From NCBI GenBank assembly GCA_000310025.1, contig FN649755.1, positions 473,792 to 537,791 of the forward strand: a DNA stretch of 64,000 nt, written 5' to 3'. The DNA is from Ectocarpus siliculosus (lineage: Eukaryota > Sar > Phaeophyceae > Ectocarpales > Ectocarpaceae). The position numbers were made by a program, and so were the translations under genes. Positions 1-11,154 of this stretch are shown piece by piece (position 1 is the stretch's first letter; every line of letters begins with the position of its first letter). The notes under the pieces were generated by a model. That model worked only from the letters and a program-made list of their open reading frames with translations, had not been told where the DNA came from and made no database searches.

Positions 1-1800
1 ATACCGTATACATAGATATATGTAGGAAATAGTGTGGTATAGTATAACCTATACATGTTCTATTGTATAGCATTTAGTATCCATGCATGCAGGCATATGG
101 CTATTCGAAACCTGACACCTCTTTTACTTACTTACTTCTTGAAGTTAGGTTTAGACCGCTGCTGTGTGTTCTGGGTATATTGCATGTAGTAGATTTAGTG
201 TGTGTAGTAAAGCCTACATGATGCTGCTGCTGCTGTGAACCCTGTTTTCTCTTTAGGGAACAGCAGACAGGGTGCTTGCTTGCTGATACCCTTCCTTCCT
301 TGCTGTTGCAGGAGGACCACTTTGGTTGCTGCTGCCAAGGGCGCACAAAAAAAAAAAATTCGGACACCTAACCCTACCCCCCCCCGCCCCCCCCCCGGGA
401 GGGGTGTGAAAAAAGTTTTTTTTTTTTAATATTTTCGTGCAGGCTTTCTTTTGGCTTTCTCCTTCTCCATTGCGTGTGCTTGCGTGTGGTGGTGTTTACG
501 GCACGACGTGGTCGCCTTCAGGCGAAACTTTCACCACCGTCGAGATTCTGAGTTTGAGTGTTGTGTGTGTTCTATGGTTTATGTGTTTATGTTGTGTGTG
601 TGTATGTGTTCAATATCGCCATTGTGCGGGGATACAGGGCGATTCGTCGCGTTCCTTTTTCCGCCCTCGACCTTTTTTTATGTCCTGGAGCAATTAGTGT
701 CGCTTATTTGGGCTACGTTGGTTGAAAAGTTTTGTCGCAGGCCTAGCCATGGTCGGCCCTGTTGATCGTTCAATCTACCTCTCTAAGTAGTCATGCCTTC
801 CTTACCAGCGAAATCAACTTTATCACCCTGAGGTGGTGCACCTGCCGTGGCTCCCATTGCTCCTTTTGCTTGGGTTTTGAAGTTAATATTTTGTTGTTGT
901 TGGCGTCTTCTGGACTCTTTCGGGTAGTCACTCTCATTCCTCCAGTTGAGATACGCGCCCGCGCGCGTAAAAGAGAGATGTGTGGCGTTTTGATATTGAT
1001 TTTGTATTGTCATATATGGTAATGTGCTTTGCAGCATTTTTCTTACCTAGCCATATCCCTTTTCATGGGTAGTAGCATTTTAATTGAGCCGCACTTGTGT
1101 TGTCAATTTGGTTATGCAAGCTTTGTCTCAATGGTGGTGTGGGCGGTAGATTCGGGATATTTCTACAGCGCCCCTTTCCTTTGGATGATATTGTCAAGAT
1201 TCATGTCTTTCGATTCAGGAGTGTTAATCATCAGCTCTTCTGGATCGAGAATATTGGATTTGAGTATAGAATCTGCATAGATGATCTTCAGGGTGGGCTA
1301 GTGTTAAGGAGTGTTGCTGTAGGGCCTAGATAGGGTACATCTTGGTCTAGTATAGGATGTGGGATGTCCGTGAGGTATACCTCTCAGGGACCATACCACA
1401 TCAGGACTCAGCTATCTGCGTGCCCCCTGGTTGCTAGGAGGATCCCCTCCTCAATCAGACCTTCCTCGCTCTCAATTCAAGCAATATCTCATTTCTACAC
1501 AATCATTGAGACAAGGCATCAAGCGACCGTACCTCTTTCTTTACCCTAGGACCCAGCTGGTTCCAACAGCTGGACCTCCTTTGCAAAGGCCTAAGAAACA
1601 CACTTTGATCGCACGCATCTTCGAGACGCGTTCACACACGACCCCACCGGCACATCTACACACATATCCACGCGCGAATAGGCCACCGCCGGCCGATTGC
1701 ACGTCAGTGCACCACGAGGACCCATGGTCCCTCACGGCGGATCATAAGATTTTGGTAAATAATCTTGAATAAACAAAAGATATTTAAGCCAAATATCCTT
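1..1800. other. intergenic, no supported gene
   Basis: Short open frames here run in several overlapping frames with no recognisable motif. There is a C-rich/G-rich block near 375-405 followed by a T run (414-427), similar in style to the C/G and A/T runs inside the element at 28.7 kb. I see no exon with convincing splice sites. Confidence 0.4.
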
Positions 1801-1805
1801 GAGTA

Positions 1806-2445
1806 AAATGCTCATGGTGCCCCATGAGATTTCTCATGAGATTCTCATGAGATTCTCATGAGATCCATGGAAAATGTGTGTCAAGGGGCGTCATGGTGCG
1901 CCGTGGTGAATCATGGCATTTCATGGTGGGTCATGAGATCCACAGCAACAAGAGATATTTTAGTGCCCCCATGGGCGCCCATGAGAATGTAATGGTGTCT
2001 CATGTCCTCCCATGGCACTCCCTGGGGTCTAATGAGACAGCCATCTCATGGTATCCCATGGCACCCCATGGTGTGTGACGGGGTAAGTCTCATTCTATGT
2101 CATGATACCCCACGGGGCCCCATGGGGTGAGTCTCGTGTTATATCACGAGACCCCATGGTATCCCATGGGGCACCATGAGACACCATATTGATTCTTATG
2201 GGCGCCCATGAGATAACGGCATGATATGTTGGCGATAATGTTTTTTGTTATATCACGAGACCCCATGGTGTCCCATGGGGCACCACGAGACACCATATTG
2301 ATTCTCATGGGCGCCCATGAGATAACGGCATGGTGGCGATAAGTTTTTGACGGCATCTCACGGGCCCCATGACGCATAACGAGATACCATGGGCTGTCAT
2401 GGGCCACGCCGTGACGCCCATGGTCCACCATGATCAGAAAAGAAT
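1806..2445. repeat. CCATGG/CATGAG-rich palindromic repeat region
   Basis: The stretch is saturated with CATG-centred palindromes (CCATGG, CCCATGGGG, TCTCATGAGA-like). It contains a direct duplication of about 105 bp: the block beginning TATATCACGAGACCCC near 2,140 recurs near 2,250 with few changes. Open frames across it on both strands are by-products of the palindromes. The same CCATGGG vocabulary returns at 3,778-3,940, 14,085-14,120 and 14,590-14,630. Confidence 0.7.
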
Positions 2446-2703
2446 CGTCTTACTGGTGCACCATGGTTCTTAGGATGTGGTAATATAAGCGCATGTGGAC
2501 GACGACGTCTTAAGACAAGTTTCAGGGAAAATATATATGTGTACTATAAATGTGTCTATCGCGCTTTAGTTTCCTCCGAGTCTAGAACCATTTCCTACAC
2601 ACCTGATTTCCGGGATCGCATTATTCCGGCTGGAAAAAAGTCCGGCCGTTCTTACCGTGACCCGATTGGTCCGAGGCGGACTCTTGGGGGGTGCGGTGTA
2701 CAA

Positions 2704-3547
2704 CAACCCAGACCACATTTTCATCGAGTGCGACCGGAGTTCTTGACGTGTCGCTCCCGTAAAAGGCTCCCATCAACCCTTCGCTGAAGAACTTTCTAAT
2801 TCTGCGCGCTGGCTGTTGATGGTCGCTCGGCACGCGTCCGAAAAAAATATATATCGCATGACACCAAGCATGGAGAGGCCGCAACAGGCCAAACCGCCAC
2901 GTGACAGGAAAAAGAGCCGCTTTTTGTCAGAGAGGGGAGGACACCGCAACCGATTCCTCGCTCCTAGGCCACCGATCGAAGCCAGACTGGTCGCGCTCTC
3001 TGTTCCTTGATCTCTCCCGGAGTAGATTTTATCGGGAGCTCGTCTATCCAATCATTGGAAATCGTCGTCTGCGTGTGCACAAGCTGCCTGTAGAAATTTG
3101 TTTCCAGGTCTTCAACACAGCAGTCTATTCTCAATTTTTCACAGTTCGTAAAAGCAACGGGCACCACGCGCATGCTTATCCCCGTCGATGGAGAGTACGC
3201 GCTGCCCAGAAAATACACTCCGGGAGAGACCAAGAAACAGAGAGCACGCCCGGACCAGTCTGGCTTTGATCGGTGGCCTAGGGAGTGAGGAATCGGTTGC
3301 GGTGTCCTCCCCTCTCTGACGATAAGCGGCTCTTTTTCCTGTCGCGTGGCGGTTTGGCCTGTTGCGGCCTCTCCATGCTTGGTGTCGTGCGATATATATT
3401 TTTTACGGACGCGTGCCGAGCGACCATCAACAGCCAGCGCGCAGAATAGAAAGTCCTTCAGCGAAGGGTTGATGGGAGCCTTTTACGGGAGCAGCACGTC
3501 AAGAACTCCGGTCGCACTCGATGAAAATAAATGTGGTCAGGGTTGGA
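2704..3547. mobile_element. foldback element with ~330-bp inverted arms
   Basis: The segment from about 2,704 to 3,041 is repeated in reverse complement at about 3,208-3,547, around a spacer of about 165 bp. The outer ends match (GACCACATTT at 2,711 against its complement ending at 3,540), as do the inner ends (CTCTCCCGGAGT at 3,014 against its complement at 3,219). The arms differ by scattered substitutions and small indels, so this is an old element rather than an assembly duplicate. No transposase is encoded. A non-autonomous foldback or long-TIR MITE is the natural reading. No target-site duplication could be fixed with confidence. Confidence 0.75.
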
Positions 3548-3777
3548 AAAATGCCGATCCTGGGAAGTACTGTTTTTCGGGAAAGGAAGTCAGGTGTATG
3601 GAATCAGCAGCCTACCACAAGAACGAGACCACCACCAATCGACCCGAGAAAACAATGGAAAGACAAGCAACACGGCATGGCATTATCTGGGAACACCTCA
3701 CGTTCAAGCGCCAAAAAAAACTCCAACTCTCCGTCGCTTCTACCGGGCGCAGGTGGGTGATGTACATTATCCTTATT

Positions 3778-3940
3778 CGTGCCCATGGGTACCCATGGTC
3801 GTGCCTATGGGTACCCATGGGGATGACCATGGGTCCCATGGGTACCCATGGGTATACCCATGGGGATGACCATGGGTCCCATGGGTACCCATGGGTATAC
3901 CCATGGGTACCCATGGGGCGTGGGTACCTATGGGTAACGA
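3778..3940. repeat. palindromic satellite of CCATGGGTACCCATGG units
   Basis: Units made of CCCATGGGTACCCATGG, GGTATACC and GGGGATGACCATGGGT alternate for about 160 bp, including a two-copy unit of about 49 bp. Almost every part is self-complementary, so single strands should fold into long or multiple hairpins. Open frames read as Met-Gly-Thr-His-Gly-Tyr-Pro-Trp on both strands for that reason and are not genes. Confidence 0.8.
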
Positions 3941-3949
3941 CGGTGGAAA

Positions 3950-5460
3950 TTGCAAAACTCCCTCTGTTAGATGAATATGCCTACGTACTCATGGTGGTGG
4001 ACACTTTGGGTTCGGCACCCGGCATTTTCTTCCTCTCGGCAGTCACTCTCTTTCTCGGGGGCACACAGCGGGTAACGCGATGCAACACTGCACATGGCTG
4101 GTACTGGTAAGCCATTCACCTGCGGCGCCTGTCCTTACCGTTGAACCTCGCGTAAACTGGATGCATACCCGCGCTATGCTTACCGCCCATGACAAAGAAA
4201 GGCGATGATCCATCACGTTGCAACATATTTGAAGCATAGTCTAACTGACGGAGGAAATGCGTATATACGAAGTGTAAAGATCGAGCACGTACTTTAAGCG
4301 GAAGGTCATCAACTACCAAGGACAGGTAGCCGGAAACGCTACTTTAGTCAGATGGCATTATGGTCGGGGTCGCGTCCCCCCCAGCGAAGGGGTATCGGGG
4401 GCGCGTGAGGGTTAGCGCCCGTGAGTTGCCGCCCCGGTCGCAGTCTACAGCCTTGGTGTACGTACCAACAGCGAATAACTCGACTCTCCGCTTTTGTTCA
4501 TGGCCACAACTTGTACATCATGCTGATTCCATTGCTGCTGCCGCCCCAAGCGTCACCGCAGAGTCCAACGACAGCAAGGTTGGCCTTTTAGACTTTGCGG
4601 TGGGCACGGTGATACGCTGCGCAGCAGTTCAGCTAGGCTGAGCGTGTGCACCCAACTTTGGTAATAACGTAGATCATGTGTGTGTTTGTTTGGGGTTGTG
4701 TCGCATTGTACGGCGAATGGAATAAGTGTGGTGTGTTCTTTGGATAAAACGAGCTAAAAATAAGGTTATTATGCTCGTGGTAGAAAATATTTATGCGTGA
4801 GGGGCCTTGTCAACGGAGGGTTCTATGCGCCACATCTTCCCAAAGATTGCTTTTGTTGTCCTGGGCACTCTTGTCGTCGTCCTCGTGCAAGAAGAGGCGG
4901 GAGTCCGCTGGCGCAACCTCTCACGGAGGTTGGCAGCCACGAACAGTGTACATGGAATGACGTGTCGCAACACCTCGTACGTGAAGCTGTGGGTCAAGTT
5001 TTCCTCGTGACCGGCTACAACGCTGAACCACGTGCTTTGGTACTTACAAGGGACATCGAACGCTAAATTACTTGTAATACGTGCTGTTCGTTGCCGTACG
5101 CAGGAGCTGCCGACAAGGATTGGATATTTCTTGTCCACACACCGGTGTTAACCCCCTCCTGTGTAGTCTTGGATGGTTGTAGTTGTACGGAAAAACGATA
5201 CTGAAAGTGTACATTTTATTACTCTGCGTAAAATGAAAAGTGTCGTATACGTCTCACGACGAAAATGGGAGTACTGTCGCCATACCAAGTTGGACGCCAC
5301 CAATAGAAACCTGGGAAGGCCGTGCAAAAATGGTCATGTACGTACGCGGTTGTCGTCACCTTGAAGCCTCTCACCGAAAACACACCCGCGGACGCTCTTG
5401 CCGATACACCGTATACGAGAACATGGCAACTGGTAACGACCACTGTAAATGAAGCAGGCA
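3950..5460. other. intergenic, no supported gene
   Basis: No convincing exon. One short + strand frame beginning with the Met codon at 4,825 has a hydrophobic stretch that could be a signal anchor, but it has no supporting splice context or recognisable family. Confidence 0.35.
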
Positions 5461-5502
5461 GCCGCAAGGATGTTACTTCCATTGTGGGAGAGAATGACCT
5501 TG

Positions 5503-5650
5503 GAGGACCCGCTGATGGTAATAAGTCGTTCCATACTTCGATTGAAAACACTAAACAACTGCGAGAGAGAAAAAACCATGAGGACCCAATGATGGTAATA
5601 AGTCGTTCCATACTTCGATTGAAAACGCCAAACAACTGCGAGAAACAAAC
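5503..5650. repeat. two-copy tandem repeat, ~72-bp unit
   Basis: The segment starting GATGGTAATAAGTCGTTCCA near 5,512 recurs near 5,589 with only a few differences, and continues through GATTGAAAAC and AACAACTGCGAGA. It has no coding meaning that I can see. Confidence 0.7.
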
Positions 5651-5855
5651 GTGGCGCAACACGAACGACTGAAGTCCCAAAAAGAATACCAGGGAATAAC
5701 CCGCGTCGGAACATGCACGGGGCGCCATTCGTAAACCTCTTCACCCCACCGTGCCAGAGCGAGCTCGAGTGCCCTGGTCTACAAAACCACGATCATTCAT
5801 CACGAAGGATGGAGCTGGCCACCACCAGGCATTTCCCCGCATAGTACTGCGGGCT

Positions 5856-6880
5856 TCAAGTGCCGTCACCCGTAGACATCCCGTCAAACCTCAGTTCGAC
5901 TATAGCTCTCGGCCAACGTACGCCTGACAGTGGTTGTTGGAAGCGTTTGCCAAACGACAACTCCTTCAGGGTAGGAGCCCAACACGACTCGAGAGTGTCA
6001 ATCGACTGATTGAATGATCCCCCGAAGGCAAGCGACTCCAATCCAGGCGGCCACTGCAAGGTGTAAACGTTCGTGTTGAACTTACCCCCAAGCACCAACG
6101 TCTTTAGGCTCGTAGGCCAAGTGGTGTCGCTTACACGCCACCCGCAGCCTGACCCAAACTCGATAGCTTCTAGCGTGGACGGCCACTTAGCGCCTTCTAC
6201 GGAAACCATGTCGTCGAAATCATCCGGGAACACAACTCTATGCAAGTTCCCGGGCCAATGAACGGCATCAACCTTCTGGTAAATTTTAAGGCGAACGACA
6301 CCTCCTACAGCCCCTCAGGCAACTGCATGCCTTGTATTGGGCTGTTAAAACTCCCCCCCAACCGTAGGACCTTGAGCGTGGCAGGGAGTACCACAGGAGG
6401 CCTCAGCCCCCCGTTCCACGCACCCCCCAAGGTGAGATACTGCAGCGAACCAGGCCAGATAACGTCTAGCAGGTTCTGCTGGAACGCATCACCGGCCGTC
6501 AGAGCGATCAATGCATCCGGTCAATGATAGCCGGTCAACGGCTGGTCAAAGCACGTACCAAACGCCAAAATTTGCAAGTTACTGGGCCACCGGACTGCGG
6601 CGATTGGCTGGTTGAAGCATCCTCCTAGACGAATGTCCTCGATGGAATCTACGAAAGGCACACCTTCGATGGACCTGTTGAATGTGCTTTCTAGCAAAAT
6701 TTGCTTCAAATTAGGAGGCTTACTGATACTTTCGAGTGGCTGGTTGAAGCGGCTCTCGCAGCCGGATCCGAACGACATCACCTCAACGGTGGCCCGCCAC
6801 ACCACTCCGTCCATGGGCGAATCGTACATGTAGGTTGAATAGACACATACAGGCAGGGGATACATGGTACGAAAGTGCAA
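5856..6880 (-). pseudogene. FNIP/LRR-repeat protein, decayed copy
   Basis: Reading right to left, three open blocks (6,880-6,521, 6,511-6,305, 6,245-5,856) encode successive repeats of about 22-23 residues with the pattern FNQPI...WP..L..L.FG. This resembles the FNIP type of leucine-rich repeat known from Dictyostelium and also seen in brown algae. The first two blocks share a frame but are split by a TGA just after 6,521. A second in-frame stop (TAG) at about 6,305 is followed by a frameshift before the third block. The N-terminal region found in the two related copies is missing. Several repeats are degenerate. The 5' truncation, two stops and a frameshift make this a pseudogene; an intron could remove at most one of these defects. 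Confidence 0.7.
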
Positions 6881-6914
6881 ACGCGTCGCACGTAGTACAG
6901 AGACTTGGGTTTCT

Positions 6915-7430
6915 ATAGTACAGCATAGGATACCACGGGTGTGGTATCTTACGCGACATACAGAAGCTATAATTTCTCTTCGTACTATAATAGCTTTGCG
7001 CTAAGGAACGCCAAGAAAAGCACGCGTCTGCGACGCGATGTTAGAGACGCCTACAATATGTGCGCAAGCGTGCAAGCATGCGAGGGTGACGTATGCTGAC
7101 GCACCAACAGAGACTGACTGCCCTTCTTCTGCCGGGCGGGTCTTTCTCTCGTTGCCGTTGGACAATTGTACTTCTACATGTACCGTATGTTGCATAAGAT
7201 ACCACACCCGTGTGATAACCTTTTTGGGGGCACTAAAGTTATCACACGGGTGTGGTGTTCTGTAGGGAGTGTGATGTCTTATGTCACCCGTGTGATAAAG
7301 TGCACTTACAACGTCGCGAGTATGATGCAGCGAGCTCACAAGACCTGGCCTACAGGGGGTGTGATAATGTCGACAAAAAGCAGTAGGGTCACAAGACCCC
7401 ACCTACCGGGGGTGTGATAGCAATGTCGCT
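6915..7430. repeat. cluster of CACACCCGTGTGATAA inverted motifs
   Basis: The block holds repeated inverted copies of GATACCACACCCGTGTGATAA-like motifs: around 6,931-6,952, 7,196-7,218, 7,234-7,254, 7,276-7,298 and weaker ones to 7,420. The core resembles the terminal repeats of the MITE family annotated at 25.8-27.1 kb, so these may be nested or broken ends of that family. A second small cluster lies at 8,290-8,420. Confidence 0.5.
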
Positions 7431-7442
7431 CATGTGATGCAA

Positions 7443-8188
7443 TTAGCTCAAAGCAGGAAGAGGAACCCACCTACAAAGCAAGAGTGGCTCACGCAACATC
7501 ATCACGTGCTCTCCCACGTGCATTTTCGCAATATATTCTGTGGAATGCTTCGGATAACCAACGAACGTGTAGTTCCGATAACTCATGGCGATTGTGCCGG
7601 TGTTTTGTGCGACAAAACGACAGCACACCAGTACCTGGATGACCCAACGGCTTGCAGACTTGCGTTCATCACTCAAGCTGGAGCTATGTAGGACGCAAGC
7701 AAGTGCCAGCAACATATCAACCAAAGCTAGAAACAACAACCAAGAGACTCTGCCCACAAGGGCTAGTGGGTGCACGATGACTCTCAACAGCGCGGTGCTG
7801 CTACAGGGTTCTGAGCAGTAGTAGCCGCGCTCAGGGTGTTGGTGGTTCGCGGGAGAGCTGCCTTTTCGGGTGCCGGTGTGGGTGCTGCGGGAGCCAATAG
7901 GTTCTGCTTCGCAGGTTTCAGTGGCATCCGCGATGGCAGGCGCAGCCGGTTCTGTGGGAGTCTCAGCGCCAGTAGATTCTGTTGGGTGTGTCTCAAAAGT
8001 ACGCACGGTGTCATGCGCGGCTGCTAAGGGAGTCGTCTCAGCCGGGGCCTCACGTTCCCCCGCGGCGGCTTGAGAAACGACGCTATGGAGCATGGAGCCG
8101 CCGCTGGAGTCTTACCCCCACTGCAGTATGAACCGCGGGCTTTCAGTAGGGTTTCAAACTGCAGCCCCTTAGAATCGTCGGCCTCCAT
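7443..8188 (-). CDS. possible Thr/Ala/Pro-rich protein with one membrane segment
   Basis: An open frame from 8,093 to 7,443 encodes about 216 residues. The first 80 are rich in Ala, Thr, Glu and Pro, and a hydrophobic stretch of about 30 residues (roughly residues 105-140) could span a membrane. Upstream, 8,188-8,116 reads as a plausible first exon beginning Met-Glu-Ala-Asp-Asp and ends at a GTAAGA donor. An acceptor that keeps the frame would leave an intron of only about 47 nt, which is short, so the exon link is uncertain. I do not recognise a family. It may be a real small gene or chance. Confidence 0.25.
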
Positions 8189-8199
8189 GGCTTGTGCGA

Positions 8200-10230
8200 G
8201 CGAGTTGTGCGCTTATGATCTCGTGTTCTCACGATGTCACACTGTGTGATAAGCGGAGGCCCCGTCGATAATATGCGGGTCAACTTTAAGGGGGGTGGTA
8301 TCTTATGTCACCATGTGGCAAAATACGCCTTTTTCGGGAAAAAATAATAGCACACGGGCGTGGTATTGTGTGCATTTTCGGAGGGGGTGTGGTATCTAAT
8401 GTAGTGTGATATCTAATGCAACCTACGGTAGGCTGCTGCTGTATTCCGTGCGTCCGGGTGTGAGTGCGCTCTGCTCAATGTCTATACGAGGCAGCCTTCA
8501 CCTAAGATTGCGATGCCGAGGAAAGGTTGCGCCCGATTACTCCCGAGTGTGTGCCTTGATCTGCTGTCCTGTTGAGGTCCACTTTACCCTCTAGCGGTCG
8601 GCTGGGTCAAAGCAGGTTTGCTGGTTGGGGTGGACCTCCACATGCTTTCCTGCCAATCCGAACCGCATCTAAACATCGATTCCCGTCGGCAGGAAGGAAA
8701 GCTGTGGCATCCAGTGCTAAATTTCGACAATACACGGCACTTACGGTTCGTGGTGCGTGGTGGGTGGCGCGTGTGGTCGTGTCCCTCGTGTGTTTCGTGT
8801 CCATCTCCCTTCTCCCTTCTCCCTTCTGTCTACCAAACTTCTTTGCTTCTACGGCCCAGGGGCGCGGCGGCTAAGATATGAGGCGTACGGGGGCTCCGTT
8901 GATGAAGACGGATGACAGTCACGACCCGCGTGCACAAATGAAATTTGCATCATTCATGACCATCCATGTCATGCCGCACCGCATGCAGTCACTCTGCCAT
9001 GAACAAATGCTAGCACGCGCCCCTGGGGAGCTTCCCGTAGTGTGATCAATGGCGCGTAAGAGGACGTGAAGTGTTGTCACCAAGGCTACATAGTTCTGCT
9101 GCTGTTATGGGGAAGGATGTGATATCATTATTCCCGCCGCAGTACATCAAGCAGTGTTCCTACTGACACGAATTTTAAGGTAATTACCCGTAGTGAGTAA
9201 GTACCCTTGAAGGTTTTCATTTGATCTTTCATGTCGGAAGAAGGACGCACCGGCACGGAGGCTGTTGAATATCGGTTCATGTTTAGGTATCCACGTTAAG
9301 TCAAGGGTTTTCCTTCATTTTCCATACGCATTAGGGTCTCACTTCATCTTGAAAATACCGCCTTTTTATGTATTACCTTAGTATTTCGGAGGAAGGACTT
9401 GATGCACCTTGACGTCGCGTATATGCGGAAGGAAAACGAGTTTGACATTATAGCGTCCAGGGGATTTCATAGAACTACGTCGTTGTGAGGTGTGATTGGA
9501 TCGGCATGATGGATGGCTGCTTTTGTGTGATTGGCATTGAGCTTATCCCCGTTTTTCTGGTGACATTTGAAGATTTCTGTAGATCCTACCGAAGAGCGAG
9601 TAGGGCGGCTATTTCGGGGTACTCAGCACTCGATAGGGATCTACGGAGATCTAGGGGGTTTCGTTATTTCATGGTTTATGTGGTTCTAGAGGGGCGATCC
9701 CCCTTCTGTGTGCATGGGCCCAGAATAACCTGCAGACTCGTCAATGATACAAGGTCTTGAGTCAGCCTTCTCTTCTCTGCCCTTCTGACAACAAGTTGCC
9801 CGCCGTCAAACAAGAGGCAGTCCGGTCTTCTCAAGCTTATTTCACGTCAACAAAGAAGCCGTGCTTTGGGTCTAGCGCGGGACCTTTGCAAGAGCTGCAT
9901 TGCGCAGTTTACATCACGCCGCGGCAAGTTGTTTGGACGAAGTGATCGTTGCGCCTCGATCGAATTGAAAGTGAAACGACGACCAAATACACACACATCT
10001 TGTGGGAAGAAGGATTTTTCCTACAACGGTACGTGTAACATCTTGTGCAAGGACAAAGTCCCCGTCAAATCTTGGGACAAATCGTGAAGGTTCAATTCAC
10101 AGGACAGATTTCGCCCCGGTTAAGGCCGGTGCTCACGCCCGCCGTGTTGCTACGCCTCACCGCCATGTAAGCAAGACTTACAGCATTTCCCCCCCTCGGG
10201 AAGGAGTGCAGCAGTTCAACAATGCAGACG
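8200..10230. other. intergenic, little visible
   Basis: Apart from the small cluster of GTGTGGTATC motifs at 8,290-8,420, I see no repeat array, RNA gene or exon with supporting splice sites. Open frames are short and compositionally ordinary. Confidence 0.4.
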
Positions 10231-10242
10231 ACAAGCAGGAGC

Positions 10243-10440
10243 TCACCACGCGTAGGTGGAGGCGAAGGGAGGGGAGAAGAAGCCGAAGTTAAAAACGCAA
10301 TCTCCTTCTCCAGCACAGCGACGTAAATTCTAACGATCGAAAGAGACCGTTCGGGCTTTCAACCGGACCTCATCAGCACTAGCTCGGCTAGCTTGGTCGC
10401 GTCTCCGCTCCCCACGGCAGAACCTCTTTCATCTGGCGAA
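10243..10440 (-). pseudogene. copy 1 of a three-copy exon family
   Basis: On the - strand this stretch encodes a decayed version of an exon also found at 22,130-22,325 and 53,453-53,670. Shared features are a Gly-Asp-Ala-Thr-Lys-Leu-Ala-Glu-Leu-Val-Leu core, then Lys-Pro-Glu-Arg, a Leu-Glu-Lys-Glu block and a Ser/Pro-rich end. This copy has an in-frame TGA in the middle but keeps a GGTGAGC donor-like end. No family is recognised. Confidence 0.5.
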
Positions 10441-10837
10441 ACGCCCAAATTTGCCGGTGTTGTCACAAAAACTGCTGGGCTAGGGTGTGTTGAAGGCTAA
10501 GGTCAAGTTGGACATACATGTGTGTTGGTGTGTGTAGTATGTGTTTTCGTCCCATATATTGTGGCGACAGTCCTCTTTTTTTCGGGGTGAGACGTTTTGA
10601 ACACCCGCAGGGTATGCATTCTTGGTAGAACTATACAACCATCCTGGTTCACAAAGCAGCGGGTACAATTGGGTCATTTGTTCTTCTTCGTATTTTACTT
10701 TCTTTCGTGCCCCACCTCCTGCGGTGAGTGGTGAATTTAGAAAATAAACGCGAAGAAAGCGTTCAGCCGTCCCTTCGCCTCTTCGACGGTGCTGACGTCT
10801 AACTTTCGTACTCACGAGAGTTTTTCAGTTGGTTTTT

Positions 10838-11074
10838 TGTTGTTGTTGTTGTTGTCTTCACATTAAAAACCGTTCCGATCTCTCTGTACCCAGTACCTTC
10901 GTATGTCCGTTACCTCATGGGGATTCGAACTCTCGACTTCGCCGCTAGGGGGTTCGGCGTTAAAACTAAATATGCCACCGGGACGACCGATGGAAAAAAT
11001 TATTCCAAGCGGGGTTCGAACCCGCGACCTCCACCATGTCAAGGTGGCGTCATAACCAACTAGACCATCGGAAC
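10838..11074 (-). mobile_element. tRNA-Val-headed SINE with (CAA)n tail
   Basis: On the - strand it starts at 11,074 with a complete tRNA-Val(GAC)-like head (to 11,001). A body follows (11,000-10,860) containing a second pol III B-box-like sequence, GAGTTCGAATCC, and the element ends in a CAA run (10,856-10,838). The 65 bp before the tail (GGACATACGAAGGTACTGGG ... GGAACGGTTTTTAATGTGAAGAC) is shared with the tail region of the LINE at 46.57-46.69 kb. A tRNA head with A and B boxes, an unrelated body and a LINE-like 3' end is the standard SINE layout. The second B box hints at a composite head. No clear target-site duplication was found. Confidence 0.8.
11001..11074 (-). tRNA. tRNA-Val(GAC)-like SINE head
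   Basis: A cloverleaf folds well: a seven-pair acceptor stem (GTTCCGA with TTGGAAT, two G-T pairs), a D arm with AGTTGG, an anticodon stem CCACC/GGTGG around loop TTGACAT (anticodon GAC), a five-base variable loop, and T arm GCGGG-TTCGAAC-CCCGC. The A box (TGGTCTAGTTGG) and B box (GGTTCGAACCC) are intact. Because it runs straight into the SINE body, it is more likely the SINE promoter than an independent tRNA gene, although the fold alone could not exclude a functional tRNA. Confidence 0.65.
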
Positions 11075-11154
11075 ATATTTTAAGGAGATTGAATACACTA
11101 ACTAACCTGTTGATCTCCTTCGAGAGCGTTTTCTGACATAACAAATTCTTTAAT

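Noticed and set aside
3346-4110. 254-codon open frame on the + strand
   Set aside because: It runs through a foldback arm and the CCATGGGTACCCATGG satellite, where every frame is artificially open.
4807-5010. small secreted or membrane protein
   Set aside because: Only a hydrophobic stretch near the N-terminus supports it; no splice or family evidence.
11001-11074. independent functional tRNA-Val gene
   Set aside because: The fold is good, but the sequence continues into a SINE body with a shared LINE-type tail, so the SINE head is the better explanation.
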